Assembly: GCA_037013685.1 (NCBI GenBank)
Contig: CM072885.1
Location: 72,069,285-72,133,284 of the forward strand
Reading direction: 5' to 3'
Length of the DNA stretch: 64,000 nucleotides
DNA from: Acridotheres tristis
Lineage: Eukaryota > Chordata > Aves > Passeriformes > Sturnidae
Below, one piece after another: positions 12,680-24,300 of the stretch. The position numbers and the translations under genes are program-made. Position 1 is the first letter of the stretch. Each line of letters opens with the position of its first letter. Under the pieces are notes generated by a model. It saw only the letters and a program-made list of their open reading frames with translations. It was not told where the DNA came from and ran no database searches.

Positions 12680-13418
12680 GTGGCTGAAAATAAAAACTGC
12701 CAGACATGAACATTTCAAACAGGTGAAAGGAGGCTTTGCTTCTTCTCAGCATAAGGCAGAGGTTCCTAGAACAGTGAGGAAAGCTCATTATACAGAATAA
12801 AAGTGGGATCTGTTGACAGGAACTACAGTTTGAGTGCTATCAAACCTACCTTTATTCCCTTTTCCTCCCAGTCTCCCTGCTTTCACATGACTGCTGTTCA
12901 GGATTTCACTTTCAAATAAATATTTGGCACTTGTATCCAAAAAGACAAACAAATACGCAGAGAAAAATTTGCCTGAGTAAGCGAACGCTCCTATTGAAAA
13001 TTCTGTGGCTAGATGAACGGATAAGTGACAACAGTGATGAATAAATAGTGCCTGGGCCTGCCAAAACCCAGCAATAGAAAGTATAAACAAAGCAGTGCAG
13101 AAAACAGATGGATTCATTTAAAGTTTTATCCTTTTTCAGTCAAGAGATGCTAATGAGGCAACTCCGCTTTGCGCCGTGACCGTGGCACGGCCGTGCCAGC
13201 ACAGCCAGGGGATGCCCTGGCACAGGGTCCGGGTGCCCAGCTGCCTTCCCCAGGGCCAGGGCAGGGCGGCAGAGCTGCAGCACAGCCGGGCTGGATGGAT
13301 GGATGTCCGTGCTGGGCTGGGGCTGCAGAGAGCTGCGAGCACCATCCCAGTGCCCACCCTGCCGCACCGGGAACGTGTGAGCGCCTGTGCTGGGCTCACA
13401 CAGCGGGGACCGGGGACT
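12680..13418. other. Intergenic DNA, no gene seen
   Basis: AT-rich sequence changes to GC-rich sequence at about 13160. I recognise no gene or repeat. Confidence 0.5.
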
Positions 13419-13580
13419 GGGGAGGAGGAGGAGGACGAGGAGGAGGAGGAGGAGGACGAGGAGGACGAGGAGGAGGAGGAGGAGGAGGAGGACGAGGAGG
13501 AAGAGGAGAAGGAGGAGGAGGAAGAGGATGAGGAGGAGGAGGATGAGGAGGATGAGGACGAGGAGGAGGATGAGGAGGAG
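13419..13580 (+). repeat. GAG/GAC trinucleotide repeat
   Basis: About 160 bp of almost pure purine on the + strand, made of GAG with interspersed GAC, GAA and GAT codon-like triplets. All forward frames stay open (poly-Glu, poly-Arg and poly-Gly frames), and the reverse strand gives a proline-rich frame. I treat it as a simple repeat, not an exon. Confidence 0.93.
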
Positions 13581-16500
13581 GGCGCTGAGATGAACTGGAT
13601 GTGGTGAGGTTTGCAGGGAGCTGCTCCATCACTTCAGCCCCGCTGCTCTTTGCCCTGGGGCTCGCTGGGTGCCGGGGCAGGCTCAGTCCCTTGGGCAAGT
13701 GGCAACCAACACTGCCCTGAGGAATCCAGCTCCTGTCTGCTCCTCCTGCAGCCCAGGAACCTCAAAAACATCCCTTGTGGGGCTCTCAGCTTCCAACTGC
13801 TTCCAGCAAACCTTACATATAACAACGTTATGCTTGAAATAAAACTCTGAATTTGAAAATTTGGCAAGCTCTGGTGCAAATACCCCAAATATAATATGTC
13901 TGGACAAAAAGCCAAGAAAAAGCGTAGCTTTGTCTGCACATGTGGATCTGGATACTGCTTCTAGAAGGAAATTATAAGAGAAATAACATCTCCCAATGAC
14001 AATTGCCTATTCTTGAAGTTCTCAGGGGAGATTTCTAGCAGTGGGTCTCAATTTTCCCGTGGTTTCATCCCCCAGAGCCGGCTGCTCTCCTGCACATTCT
14101 CCTCCCTGTGCTCCTCCTGTGTCTCTCCTTCCTCGTGCCTGTGACACACTTTCCTTTCAGAACCAGAGATGTTCCTCTGTTCTGCCCCACAGATTTCTCC
14201 TTTCATCACTGGTAGCTCAAACATATTTATTTCTATTTGAACAAAAGCAGTGATGTATCCACCCTGTGCTGCTAAGAGATGAAATGATTTTTGCTAGAAC
14301 TATCTAAAGTCACTTTTCACACATATTTTCCTTCCAGGCATTGTGAAAACTACTCGTGGTCTTTGATCCTGTTCTGGGAAGCTCCCAGGTGACCCAGGTA
14401 TAATTATGGCCTTCCCAGCCAGCACTGGGGGATCTGTGTTGGGACACCTGCGAGCTGGAATGTGTCTCACCAGCTGGAAAAAGTTTTTTATGGCTACATG
14501 AAAGGTGAAGGGAATGTATAGCTGTAAGGTTATTTTAGAGGGAAGCCAAGAAAAACCACGGCTGGGACTTCTCTGCAATCAGGGAATTTAATTCATTTTT
14601 TAAAAAAGTGTTTGAAAACACAACCCCTGATGCTCCCTGCTTTCTCATTCGTTTTTCATGTCATATAACTCACCTTTGGTACACTCAGTTACCTGACAAG
14701 GGTTTTCATAAAGAAATGTATTCATGTGAATACACACTATATATACTTGAGGTATCATTTCCCTACAGGAACTTTGTATTCCTACATGAGGCAAAGTGAA
14801 GAATTGACCCTAATTCTTTGGCTGCACAAGAGCAAGAGGCCTAATGGCTCTTCTGTGCTTAGATATATTTGCTGAAAGGAGTTTAATAACATAATAATGT
14901 TGCTGCCTTCCGCTGTCATTTCTTGGGTTTTCCATCATCTGCTTGATTGGAGCCAATTCCCAAAAGAGTTCTGGTATTCTGGTCCATTTCCTAATCAAAT
15001 AGGTTCATTACTTATGTAATTTTCCTTGTCCTGAGGGGGAAGGACATGTATATTATTGTTCATTCCATGCAGGTTTGAGATCAAAATCACATCATAGTCC
15101 CATTTCCCCTCCTCCCCTGCCCTTGATTCCCTTTATGCAGTCACTTGGAGGATGCCACCACACTTCTCCCTTCTTACCAAGGGGGTTGTGTTACCAAATA
15201 GAGCAAACAGATGTAAGCAGCAGTGGGGGCTTGGGGAGGTTGCAGAAGAGCCGTGTACCCAGTTCAGCACCCCAGCTCGAGTTTCCTCCAGTGCTCTTAA
15301 ACTTCTGTGGCACTAACCAGCCACAAAATGATAATAATCATGTAAGGCAAGCAATTAGCCCAGGTTTCCTGGGATAGTCCAACCACAGGCACCATTCCTA
15401 ATTTAAATTAGCTTTTTAAAATTTAAATTTAAATTTTAATTTAAAGCAGCTATAACTGCCTGTTATATGCATGTGTTTTTCTTAAACATTTCTAACTATA
15501 GTTATCAAGTGAAATAAAAACTTGTATTTTGCTCTCCTGCAGGGACTGTGCCTAATCCTGGATTACTGACATCTGTAGATCATTCCAGGGTAAATGACAG
15601 CTGGGACATGCAAACCCCACAGTGAGTAAGAGCTGCTCCTAAATGACTGGAAACTTCTTGGCAATTTATGGTTGACTTGTAATAATTAGCTCAGGCTTCA
15701 TTCTCTTTTGATACCTGTGTGATATTGGTGCTATTTTCTTAGCACCAGAGTTGATTGTTTAATCACAAGAAAAATGACTTTTGTGGTGAAGATTAGATTT
15801 CAGCTAAGCCTCATTTTGTGTTAATTGTCTCACTGACAACTTCCTCTCCTTCTCCCCTTCCCCCAATAAGCTGAGGAATGATGGAAATCTGGAATTAATG
15901 TTTCCATGGAGATGATGTAATTTCCTGAGTTGCTCCAAAATAATCTGAATTTGAAAACTCTTTTAACTACTAATTTGAGGAAAAGTGTAATAAATAATAC
16001 AAATATATTAATGGCTAAAACACATAATCTCATTTTAGGTAGTTTATGCCCAGTTCTCTAATAATGCATTCTGGGCTTGCCTAACAAGAGGCTAAGCACA
16101 AGAAATACAAGGTTGAAACTCAGAATTTGTGATATTTATTCCTGTTTCTAGTGAATAAGATTACAGTAACTGTTTATACATCTGTTAAAAGCTACTCTCC
16201 TTGAAAACAATGAAAATATATAATAGTGAATAATGAGTTTTTCATTTGTGAGATGAAGGGCAGATTGTAAAGAGGTTAGAAATTAACTTTATATCTCAAA
16301 ATGAATAGGTTCCAATATCCATGTCATGACTATTCAGGGAAAAGTAAAATTAAAGCTTTTTTAGACAAGGGCTGAAAATTAAAATAGCAGCCTAAGATTG
16401 CCCTGCTGCAGTGAATTTGGCCTTTGACTGCCATATTTTGTATTGTTCTGGTGTAATAGCAATTATGGGATGGCTTTGCTCACCATGGAAAACACATGTT

Positions 16501-16844
16501 TTAATAATTCTGTGCTGCTTACCAGAGCAAGATTGAATAAATGGGCCACGGGGCAGATGAATGAGACTTTTACTGCCTTTATTAAGAGTATCAGATGCTT
16601 AATTGAGAAACCGTAATGAAATTCAGAAAAGCTTTTCCAAATCATCACTCTCCTTGGAGATGCCTGAATTCTGCAAGTTTGGAAAGCTTCTGAAACTTCT
16701 CAACAAATGATATTTGGTAAGTGTGAACTAGAATTTGAGGTTTAACAGTCAGGAGAAATAGAACAAAGAAGCTGTTTTTAGGAGATGATCCTTGTTGTGT
16801 GTTTCTAAATAAAAGAGAAATAATTCTATTTGTGCAAGCACAGT
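13581..16844. other. Intergenic DNA, possible conserved non-coding sequence
   Basis: No gene seen. The part from about 15380 to 16650 is AT-rich, free of obvious repeats and full of homeodomain-like TAATTA/ATTAAT words, as in many vertebrate conserved non-coding elements. Conservation cannot be judged from one sequence. A short TTTAAATT-type self-complementary run lies at about 15402-15445. Confidence 0.4.
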
Positions 16845-16927
16845 GCCTGGGGACGTGGCTGAGTGGTGGTTTAAGGTTTATGGTTGATCTTCAGGGATTT
16901 TTCCAATCCAGAAGATTCTGATTCTCT
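16845..16927 (+). mobile_element. CR1 LINE 3' end fragment, older copy
   Basis: The segment reads GGGGACGTGGCTGAGTGGTG, then GGTTGATCTTCAGGGATTTT, then a tail ending GAAGATTCTGATTCTC. This order (GGGACRTGG..GTGGTGG, then GGTTGATCTT, then TTTTCCAA and an ATTCT octamer tail) is that of a CR1 subfamily 3' end. It is more diverged than the other copies, so probably older. Confidence 0.72.
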
Positions 16928-18899
16928 AAAATCAGTCTTGCTGAAATTCAGATCTATTTCCAAAGTGCTGGGAGTTCAAACAGGCAATTGCTGGCTCCAT
17001 CTCCAGTGGTTTCAGATTATCTTTCATGCAGGTTAAAAACATTGTTTGTTCTTCTGCTGCTCATTCCAGGGACAGGTGTGTTCCACTTTTCTCACCTTCA
17101 GCTGCTTCTGAGTGGTTTTCAATAAATTACATTGCAAGACTCAGCTCCAAACTCTCTTTGACTCCCAACTGACAAATCTGAACCCCGTGGAGTGTAGAAG
17201 AAATAATGTTTTAAAAATGGGAAGGATAATTCTCATTTCACTGACTATGCCAATTTGGTTCTTAGTTCCTTTTTCCCTTTGTTCTTTTGCTGAGTAAGTT
17301 TTTTTCCCTCGATGCTTCCAAATATTTTTTGTAAGCTCCTAAATTATGTGTAAGACTTCAGCATATGTGTCACTTTAATGACAGAAAATCAACTTTACGT
17401 GTGCTTAATTCTCATATTAATTATTTTCTTATTCTGCACATGCCTGTCTAGAAGAGTCAAGATTTAAGTTAATTCAGGAGGTCTGAGAACACTGATGGAG
17501 TCTTGGTTTTAGCATAGGTTTCTAGCTACATTATAATTGTAATTGTGCAATTGTAAATTGAAAAAAATATTTTATTTTTCTAAAACACACCAGAAATGAC
17601 TCTAGTACTTTTCTGGCATTGGTAATTATTCTGTGCTTGCTTGCTTTTAATTTCAACATTGTTTCATTCTCTGGGAATAATCACAAACATCAGAATTGTA
17701 CCAGATTTCTATAATTGAGTCCCCTCCCTTCTATATCATAAATTTAAATATTAATGGGAAACGGTTTCAAAATCAGCTTCTGGTTGTTTGTAGGCAGATC
17801 CCCCAGTGCCATGTGGAGCTGCTATGAGTGGGGGGCATAGGAAAAGAGTTTAGTTAATTATCTTTGAGGACTTCCCAGGAATTAAATTTGAATAGTGAGT
17901 ATTGAACTTGGATTTCCCCTTATAGAAAACATTGAAGGAACCAGTGAACTTCAAATGCAGATAAACTGAAATGGAGTTTGATAAATTACAGGAATTCTGT
18001 TCTAATTTACAAGCAAACAATGTCTTTGTCACCTTGAAGCAGCAATAAAATTCTAAATCTGTTCATATCCTCATATGCTCAGAAACTCTCAGGGAAGTCC
18101 CACTTTTAGTCATGAAGCCAAAAGGCTGCAGCTGTGAGCAGAAACCTAAATAATGACAAATATATGGCACAAGCAGAGCTGAGCATGAGCCATCCTTTAC
18201 TGGCTCACTCATCCCAAAGCCCTGGGATTAAAATCCCAGCTGTGGATGCTGCAAACGCTCAGGGTGGGTTTGTTTTGTTCTGGGGGACTCTCTCAGTCCC
18301 TGCTGCTCCATTCCCACTGAGGGAAATGGGTTTTTTCTACTGCAGTTGTGGCTGCAATGAGTTCCCACCCATAATCTCCCAGCACAAATATCTCCACACA
18401 CCTTTCTCGATGTGTCTGTTTGTACCTACATCTATCTCTCCATCTGCAGCTATGGGAATATTTTTATTTAATCTCTCAAGCCTGCAGTTCACTCAGCCTG
18501 CCCATGCACTGAAATTCTGCATTTGCAAGACAGGGAACAAAATATTCAGAGAATATGTTCAAAACTGAATGGCCTGTATGAGTTTTGTTTTATGCTAGAC
18601 TGGATGTGAAAAAATATCTGTTTCATATAAAATATTAAAAGGCAAAAGGGGAACAGTGGCCATGTAACTGAGCTGCTTGTTTCATTTCAAACACCCTGGA
18701 GCAACATCTTTTTCCCCACTTCTATCCATCCTTTCATTCTCAAAACTGATCCCCAAAATAGCTCCTGTCAGTGTTGAAAGTGTGGTACAGTTAAAATATT
18801 TTATATAACTGTTGTGTGCATGATCATTTTTATTATTGCATTAACATGAATTTGTATGTGTACATTTTTTCTCAGCTATTATATTAATGTTATGGTATT
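16928..18899. other. Intergenic DNA, no gene seen
   Basis: AT-rich single-copy-looking sequence. The longest open frame (144 codons, 18134-18568) has no recognisable domain, no signal of splicing and ordinary non-coding composition. Confidence 0.5.
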
Positions 18900-18911
18900 C
18901 CACTTAAGTGG
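18900..18911. promoter_or_regulatory. Perfect palindrome CCACTTAAGTGG, NKX2-like site
   Basis: A perfect 12-bp palindrome containing CACTTAAGTG, which carries back-to-back copies of the AAGTG core bound by NKX2-class homeodomain proteins. The flanks extend the symmetry imperfectly (TATTCC on the left, GGGAATA on the right). It lies in AT-rich, repeat-free sequence about 18 kb upstream of the PDE3A exon. A regulatory role is inference only. Confidence 0.3.
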
Positions 18912-19110
18912 GAATATTGAAATATATTGTTCATGATCAATGAATGATAGCAGCTGATACTGTAAATAAACAGATCACATGTGATTTGCTGCTATGTCAA
19001 ACATTTTCAGAATCATGACTCTTATCTTAATTTGAGGGGAAAAAATTAGACACTGGATGAAAATTTCTTCACTTCTCTTCATAAATTAAGATTGATAAGT
19101 ATAAAAGTAA

Positions 19111-19165
19111 ACAAAGTATATATATATTTTATATATATACTATATATAGTATAAAATATATAAAA
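19111..19165. repeat. AT-rich nested palindromes
   Basis: A TA-dinucleotide stretch with two overlapping inverted repeats: 11-bp perfect arms at 19116-19126 and 19130-19140 around a TTT loop, and a 12-bp perfect palindrome ACTATATATAGT at 19139-19150. Such sequences can extrude cruciforms. It is a simple repeat with no gene. Confidence 0.85.
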
Positions 19166-19604
19166 ATCTGTTGGCCATGTATGCTCCAGATATTGTGCTT
19201 AGAAACCTTTTCTTCATGGAAAGTGCAGGACAAGGAGGTGGGTTTGATCAGCCACCATTACCTAAAGATTTGTGTAAAAGAGAATATTTCACTTTATGTC
19301 TCAAGATGATTTATCTTAACTCAGAATATTCCTGTGCAGCCACAGCCCAAGAGCAGAAATGTGTGCCCACAAATGGAGGATGCAGCAGAATCTCATTTTC
19401 CCTTTGTGCTCTGCAGCCTCAGGAAACTCAGGAATATTTCATGGTATGCTGTCATATAAGAACTATTTTTATATCTCAGATAGATTTTAATGGCTTGGGA
19501 AGAAAAGTGCTCCTCTCTCTCCTGTGTACACAAAAATTCTGAATGTGCCAGACTGAGATGGGAATCCTCCTGAATATTTAATGAGGATGTGCTACTGACA
19601 ACTC
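19166..19604. other. Non-coding interval with uncalled open frame
   Basis: A 123-codon open frame (19171-19542, +) has mixed composition but no domain I recognise, and lies next to the AT palindrome. I do not call it a gene. Confidence 0.4.
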
Positions 19605-19627
19605 AAAAAAAAAAAAAAAAAAAAAAA
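19605..19627 (+). repeat. Poly-A run
   Basis: An uninterrupted run of about 23 A after ACTC. It could be a retroposon tail or a plain mononucleotide repeat. No recognisable element body lies upstream. Confidence 0.8.
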
Positions 19628-19663
19628 GCAGAAGAGGCAGCCCAGGAATATTTTCCCATCGTT

Positions 19664-19749
19664 CCCCATCCTGTTCAGTATTTCAGTGAACAGCTAAACC
19701 TTTTCATTCCCCATCCTGTTCAGTATTTCAGTGAACAGCTAAACCTTTC
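19664..19749. repeat. Direct duplication of a 45-bp unit
   Basis: The sequence CCCCATCCTGTTCAGTATTT continues into CAGTGAACAGCTAAACCTTT and appears twice, starting at 19664 and 19709. The two copies are almost identical, so this is a recent two-copy tandem duplication, possibly the seed of a minisatellite. Confidence 0.93.
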
Positions 19750-20518
19750 CAGACCCCCTTGCTCGTGTTAAAGTGGCTGAACGTGACTTTGGTGATGTTG
19801 GCATTGAAGCCACAGCTGGGCCTTTCGTGGGATTTTTTTATTTTGGTTTTATTTTTTGAGGGTTTTTTTAATCTCGAAAGAGAAGTTTCACTCTGACATT
19901 AAATTCCATTCTGGTGGTTCAATGAGGGTGAGTTCTTCCACCATTTAAGGCAGAGTTTGTTGGCATTTTTCAGTTTGGTTGGTGGTTGTTGTTATTTCGG
20001 TTGGTTGGGTTTGTGTTTATTGGGATTTTTTTTGTTGTTTTGAGGGGAAGGGGTTTGGTTGTTTGGACTTTGTTGTTTCTCTCTTCTAGCCTGGATCTCT
20101 ATTTGTTCATTTCTATTTTCACAGTTTCCTTTTTTTCTCTTGCATTTTTAAGGAGCTGAAGATGCCAGATGCCATCAAAGCTGTTTCAGGTCTGCAGGAA
20201 TATTTCTATTTCAGTGCCAGATGTGATGATATCTCTGCTCTCATCAGCATACACCAACAGGTGAATTATTTTTTCTTTTGGGGGAAAACTGTTTGTTTGT
20301 TTTCCCCCCTTTTTCACTCCCAGGTCTTCACTGAAGGTGCTGAAGTGCTGTAAACTCCACTTGATGTTTTAAAGCACTAAGCCAGACAAAGAATTTTAAC
20401 AAGATGAGCCAAGCCTGTCACAAAGAACTGACGGAAAATAAAAAAGGCACTTGAGAAGTTTTGCACTTTCTCTCCTGACCCTGACTTCACCAACAGAGAG
20501 CACCATAAAGCATTCTCT
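19750..20518. other. T/G-rich intergenic sequence
   Basis: The + strand from about 19825 to 20145 is dominated by T and G (GGTTGG, TTGTTG and TTTTT words). No gene is visible. Confidence 0.5.
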
Positions 20519-20697
20519 AATAAAATCAATGACAGCAATAATAAAATCAATAATAGCAATAATCAAATCAATAACAGCAATAATAAAATCAATAATAGCA
20601 ATAATCAAATCAATAATAGCAACAATCAAATCAATAATAGCAATAATAAAATCAATAATAGCAATAATAAAATAAATATAAAAAATAAAATAAATAT
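20519..20697. repeat. 21-bp AT-rich tandem repeat, about 8 copies
   Basis: Units of 21 bp built from AATAATAAAATCAATAATAGC, with A/C exchanges (AAAATC versus CAAATC, AATAGC versus AACAGC), end in a degenerate AATAAAATAAATAT tail. The unit is itself a multiple of three, so the frames stay open on both strands (I-K-S-I and similar). Not a gene. Confidence 0.92.
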
Positions 20698-21349
20698 GTC
20701 ACAGCAGTGTTGGTGTCACACTCACCTATGCTGGTGTCACCTTCAGCCGTGCTGGTGTCACAGCCGTGTTGGTGTCATACACACCCGTGCTGGTGTCACA
20801 CCCGTGCTGGTGTCACAGCCGTGTTGGTGTCACAGCCGTGTTGGTGTCACACCCGTGTTGGTGTCACAGCCGTGTTGGTGTCACACCCGTGTTGGTGTCA
20901 CACCCGTGCTGGTGTCACACCCGTGCTGGTGTCACAGCCGTGTTGGTGTCACAGCCGTGTTGGTGTCACAGCCGTGTTGGTGTCACACCCGTGTTGGTGT
21001 CACAGCCGGGTTGGTGTCACACCCGTGCTGGTGTCACACCCGTGTTGGTGTCACACACACCCGTGTTGGTGTCACAGCCGTGCTGGTGTCACACCCGTGC
21101 TGGTGTCACACCCGTGTTGGTGTCACAGCCGTGTTGGTGTCACAGCCGTGCTGGTGTCACACCCGTGTTGGTGTCACAGCCGTGCTGGTGTCACACCCGT
21201 GTTGGTGTCACAGCCGTGCTGGTGTCACACCCGTGTTGGTGTCACACCCGTGTTGGTGTCACAGCCGTGCTGGTGTCACAGCCGTGCTGTTTGGTGTCAC
21301 AGCCGTGCTGTTTGGTGTCACAGCCGTGCTGTTTGGTGTCACCCTCAGC
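20698..21349. repeat. 17-bp minisatellite, roughly 36 copies
   Basis: The unit CGTGTTGGTGTCACAGC (17 bp) alternates with forms carrying GCTGG for GTTGG and CACC for CAGC. Three longer units with TGCTGTTTGGTGTCAC close the 3' end. It abuts the 21-bp AT-rich array with no unrelated spacer. Open frames of 230-286 codons (W-C-H-x-R-V-G-V-T) on the + strand arise from the unit. Confidence 0.95.
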
Positions 21350-24300
21350 CGTGCCCTGCCCTGGCACTGCCCGTGTCTGTGTCTGTGTCTGCTCCCTGTC
21401 CCAAAGCTGGCTCCCACAGTATTTGCTCAGGCACGGACAAAGTCGGGGAATTTGATCTTGGCAGGTGCCTGGAGCCGAAAACACGGAGCAGCAAACGGGC
21501 AGAGGAAGGAGCTGGCTGTGGCTGAAGTCCCCCCGCTGTCCCCAATGTCACCGTGAGCGCTCTCAGACACCTCTGGGCTCCCGGGACACCCAGCGGGACC
21601 CGAGTGCGAGGGGCCGGACCCAGAACGGCTTCACCAGCTTTACCGACGGGATTCTTTACGAGATCTTTGTAATAGGGATTTTGGGGATTTACACTTTGGA
21701 TTGCCACCCTCTGCAGTATCCCAGCTTGTGTCCCACTAAACTTACCTGCAGTCACGCTTAGGAATGGAATTAAACGCTGGCACTGGAGGGACACACTATT
21801 GTCACTCAGGAAAACATTCACAAGTGGCAAACAGTGTCTGATCAGCTTTTCTGTAAGATCATGTCACAAAGGTATCCAGAGTATTGATATTGGGTGTAGA
21901 TTTATATTTTGTTCTGGAACAGCTGCACTTAGGCTGGCCCTCAATGCACAGTTACCTCCTAAAAGTTTTCCCTTGTGCATTGAAATGAGAGATGGTGGCT
22001 GATGCCAAACTGAGCTTTTTAAACCATACCTAGAGTGAACAGCCGAGAACTTCCTGATTCATCACTGCTGCATGTTTCAGGCTTTGCAGGTAACTTCATT
22101 TTTGAGACTGAAACGCCTGTTTTTAAATTTTTAAAAATTTTTTTTAAAGTCGTGTTTAGATCAATATCTGCTGCTTATGAAACTTGTTTGGATTAATATT
22201 TCATTACAAATTTGAAATGGCCCAGATTCATTTAAGAGGTTTTCTTAACATGTCTCTGATAGACTTGGGCAATTTATGATTATATTTCAGAGCCAGCTGC
22301 TGACTACAGAATAAAATCAAAACCACCTCACAATTCACAGTTTTGTTTGGCTTAAGGTTTAAATCCAGTTCACAGAAAGGCAGAGCTGAACTCTCCACCC
22401 CAAGATTTACTCATCTCTTTTGCAGCTGTAGAATACTGGAGAGCAATTATTATTAGCAATTGAACTCAAAATGTTGCTTTTCTCCTATGCAGGGCCCTGT
22501 TTTAACCAATGAGTCCTCCTGTAACTCTCGTGGTGGTGTTGTATGGCTAAAATATTCCAATATGAGTGACATTACCTGGAGTTCTCTGGGAGGAATAAGG
22601 AATTGTGCTACAATCATAAAGAGATCACAGTTTAAAGCAAGCAAATTCAGATTCATGGAAAAAGGGGAGCAAAATGCCTGGGATTCGTTGCAGTGTCTGC
22701 CCAGATCCTCTTTATGGCATCAGTCTTTGTGAAACAACTCTGAAGTTGCTCCATTCCCAAAGGGCAACCTGAATTTGATCCCAGGTACCCCTGTGGAAAG
22801 CAGATTTCATTTTAAAACAGAATAAATTTGTGTCTAATTTATTTTCACTCTATTTAGGAATGGGGAATGGTTCTTAGTTGTAGGCTGCAGTTCTGTGTCC
22901 CAGTCCCCTGTCAGTGACCCTCCCTCTGAGGAAAGTTCTCATCCTGCACTGAGCCCCTTTGTCCCTGCAGCTACAATGCCCAGGGTGATGATGGATTTCC
23001 TCCTCCTCTGCTTCACCTCTGCACGTCCCGTGCTCCCAAAACCACTCTGGATCCTCCCTGCTACGTGAGCAAGGTGAGCAGGGTTTTCCTGGACTCCTGG
23101 GGTCAGTGGGGATGGTTTGACTCAAAAACTCATTTGGGCATGAAGGTTCAGCAATGAACTGAAATGTGGTTGGAGCCCCTGCTCGTGCCCTAAAACCCAG
23201 GAAAAATGATACAGAATTAAAAAAGAATTATTAAGAGGGAAAAAAAAGCCCCAAACTTTACTCTCTTAGGATGAGATATTGCTAATTAGAAGACGTGCAA
23301 GTAGATTTTTAAAAATATTGTGAAAGAGTCAAACATTTTTTGCAACTTGCCAAGTCTAGCTCAGGTTCTCGTGATTCTGGGTTCTTTTCACGCAGCACTG
23401 AGTACACTTAGAATCTTCCAAAATTAATGGGGATTTTTAAATAATGCAGCAGACTAAATCCTAAATGGAGGCCTGTCATTTCACTTTTCTTTTAGTTACA
23501 CGATGAAATCTGTGAGCTGCACAAGAGGCTCAGGCAGTGCCCTGGCTGGAAGGATCTCTCCTGCTGCCTGGGAAAGTGTGGGATAAACGTGGGATGGTGC
23601 TGCCTGCCTGTGGCTGTCCCTTCTGGTGTCCCTTCTGTCCCCCCAGAAATGTTTGCTGTCCCTTCTGTCCCTTCTGTCCCTCGGGGATCTGCAGTCACAG
23701 CCACCCCCACTCCCACATTTGGTCACCTCACGGGAGCAGCTCAGCTGCAGCCCAGAGGCACCAGGGAGGAGATGATCCCGTGGCACCTTCTGATGAGCTG
23801 CTCACATTTTTATTGAGGAGCCCCGGGGTAAAGCTGCTGCAGGACCCTGCTCTGTGCAGCACAAACAAACTGAGCTGTGCCACTTAACGCTGCCTTATCA
23901 ACAACTTCCATAGAGGTGATCAACTTAAAATAAGGAAAGGTAACTAAGTAATTTTCAGACTTTTAAGTAAGGCTAGACTATCTCCTAAATTTATTTTAAA
24001 CATGATTATTCAAGCAGTGCCAGTTAATGAAGCCTGATCCTGAGGGAAAGGACTTCAGTCCATGGTGGTTATTTGTTGTTCAGTTATTTCACACAAACTT
24101 TTAATCATTCAGGTTTTTCTGGTCCTTAATCCTTAATGATCCTTATTGAAATGGCCCTCATTGGTTTTTGCCAACTTCCTGAAATTTAAGAAAACAACAA
24201 CAAAGATCTCTCAAAAAACCTTAGCCCACCGTGGTTACTAACAATTATAGATACCCCTCTATTAATTTGGCTGAAATAAGCCTATTAACAATGCAGATGA

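Noticed and set aside
13169..13607. 143-codon acidic frame over GAG repeats
   Set aside because: The acidic half is a trinucleotide repeat open in all frames. The other half resembles nothing I know.
22460..22732. 90-codon frame with mixed composition
   Set aside because: No recognised family, and no supporting promoter or splice context.
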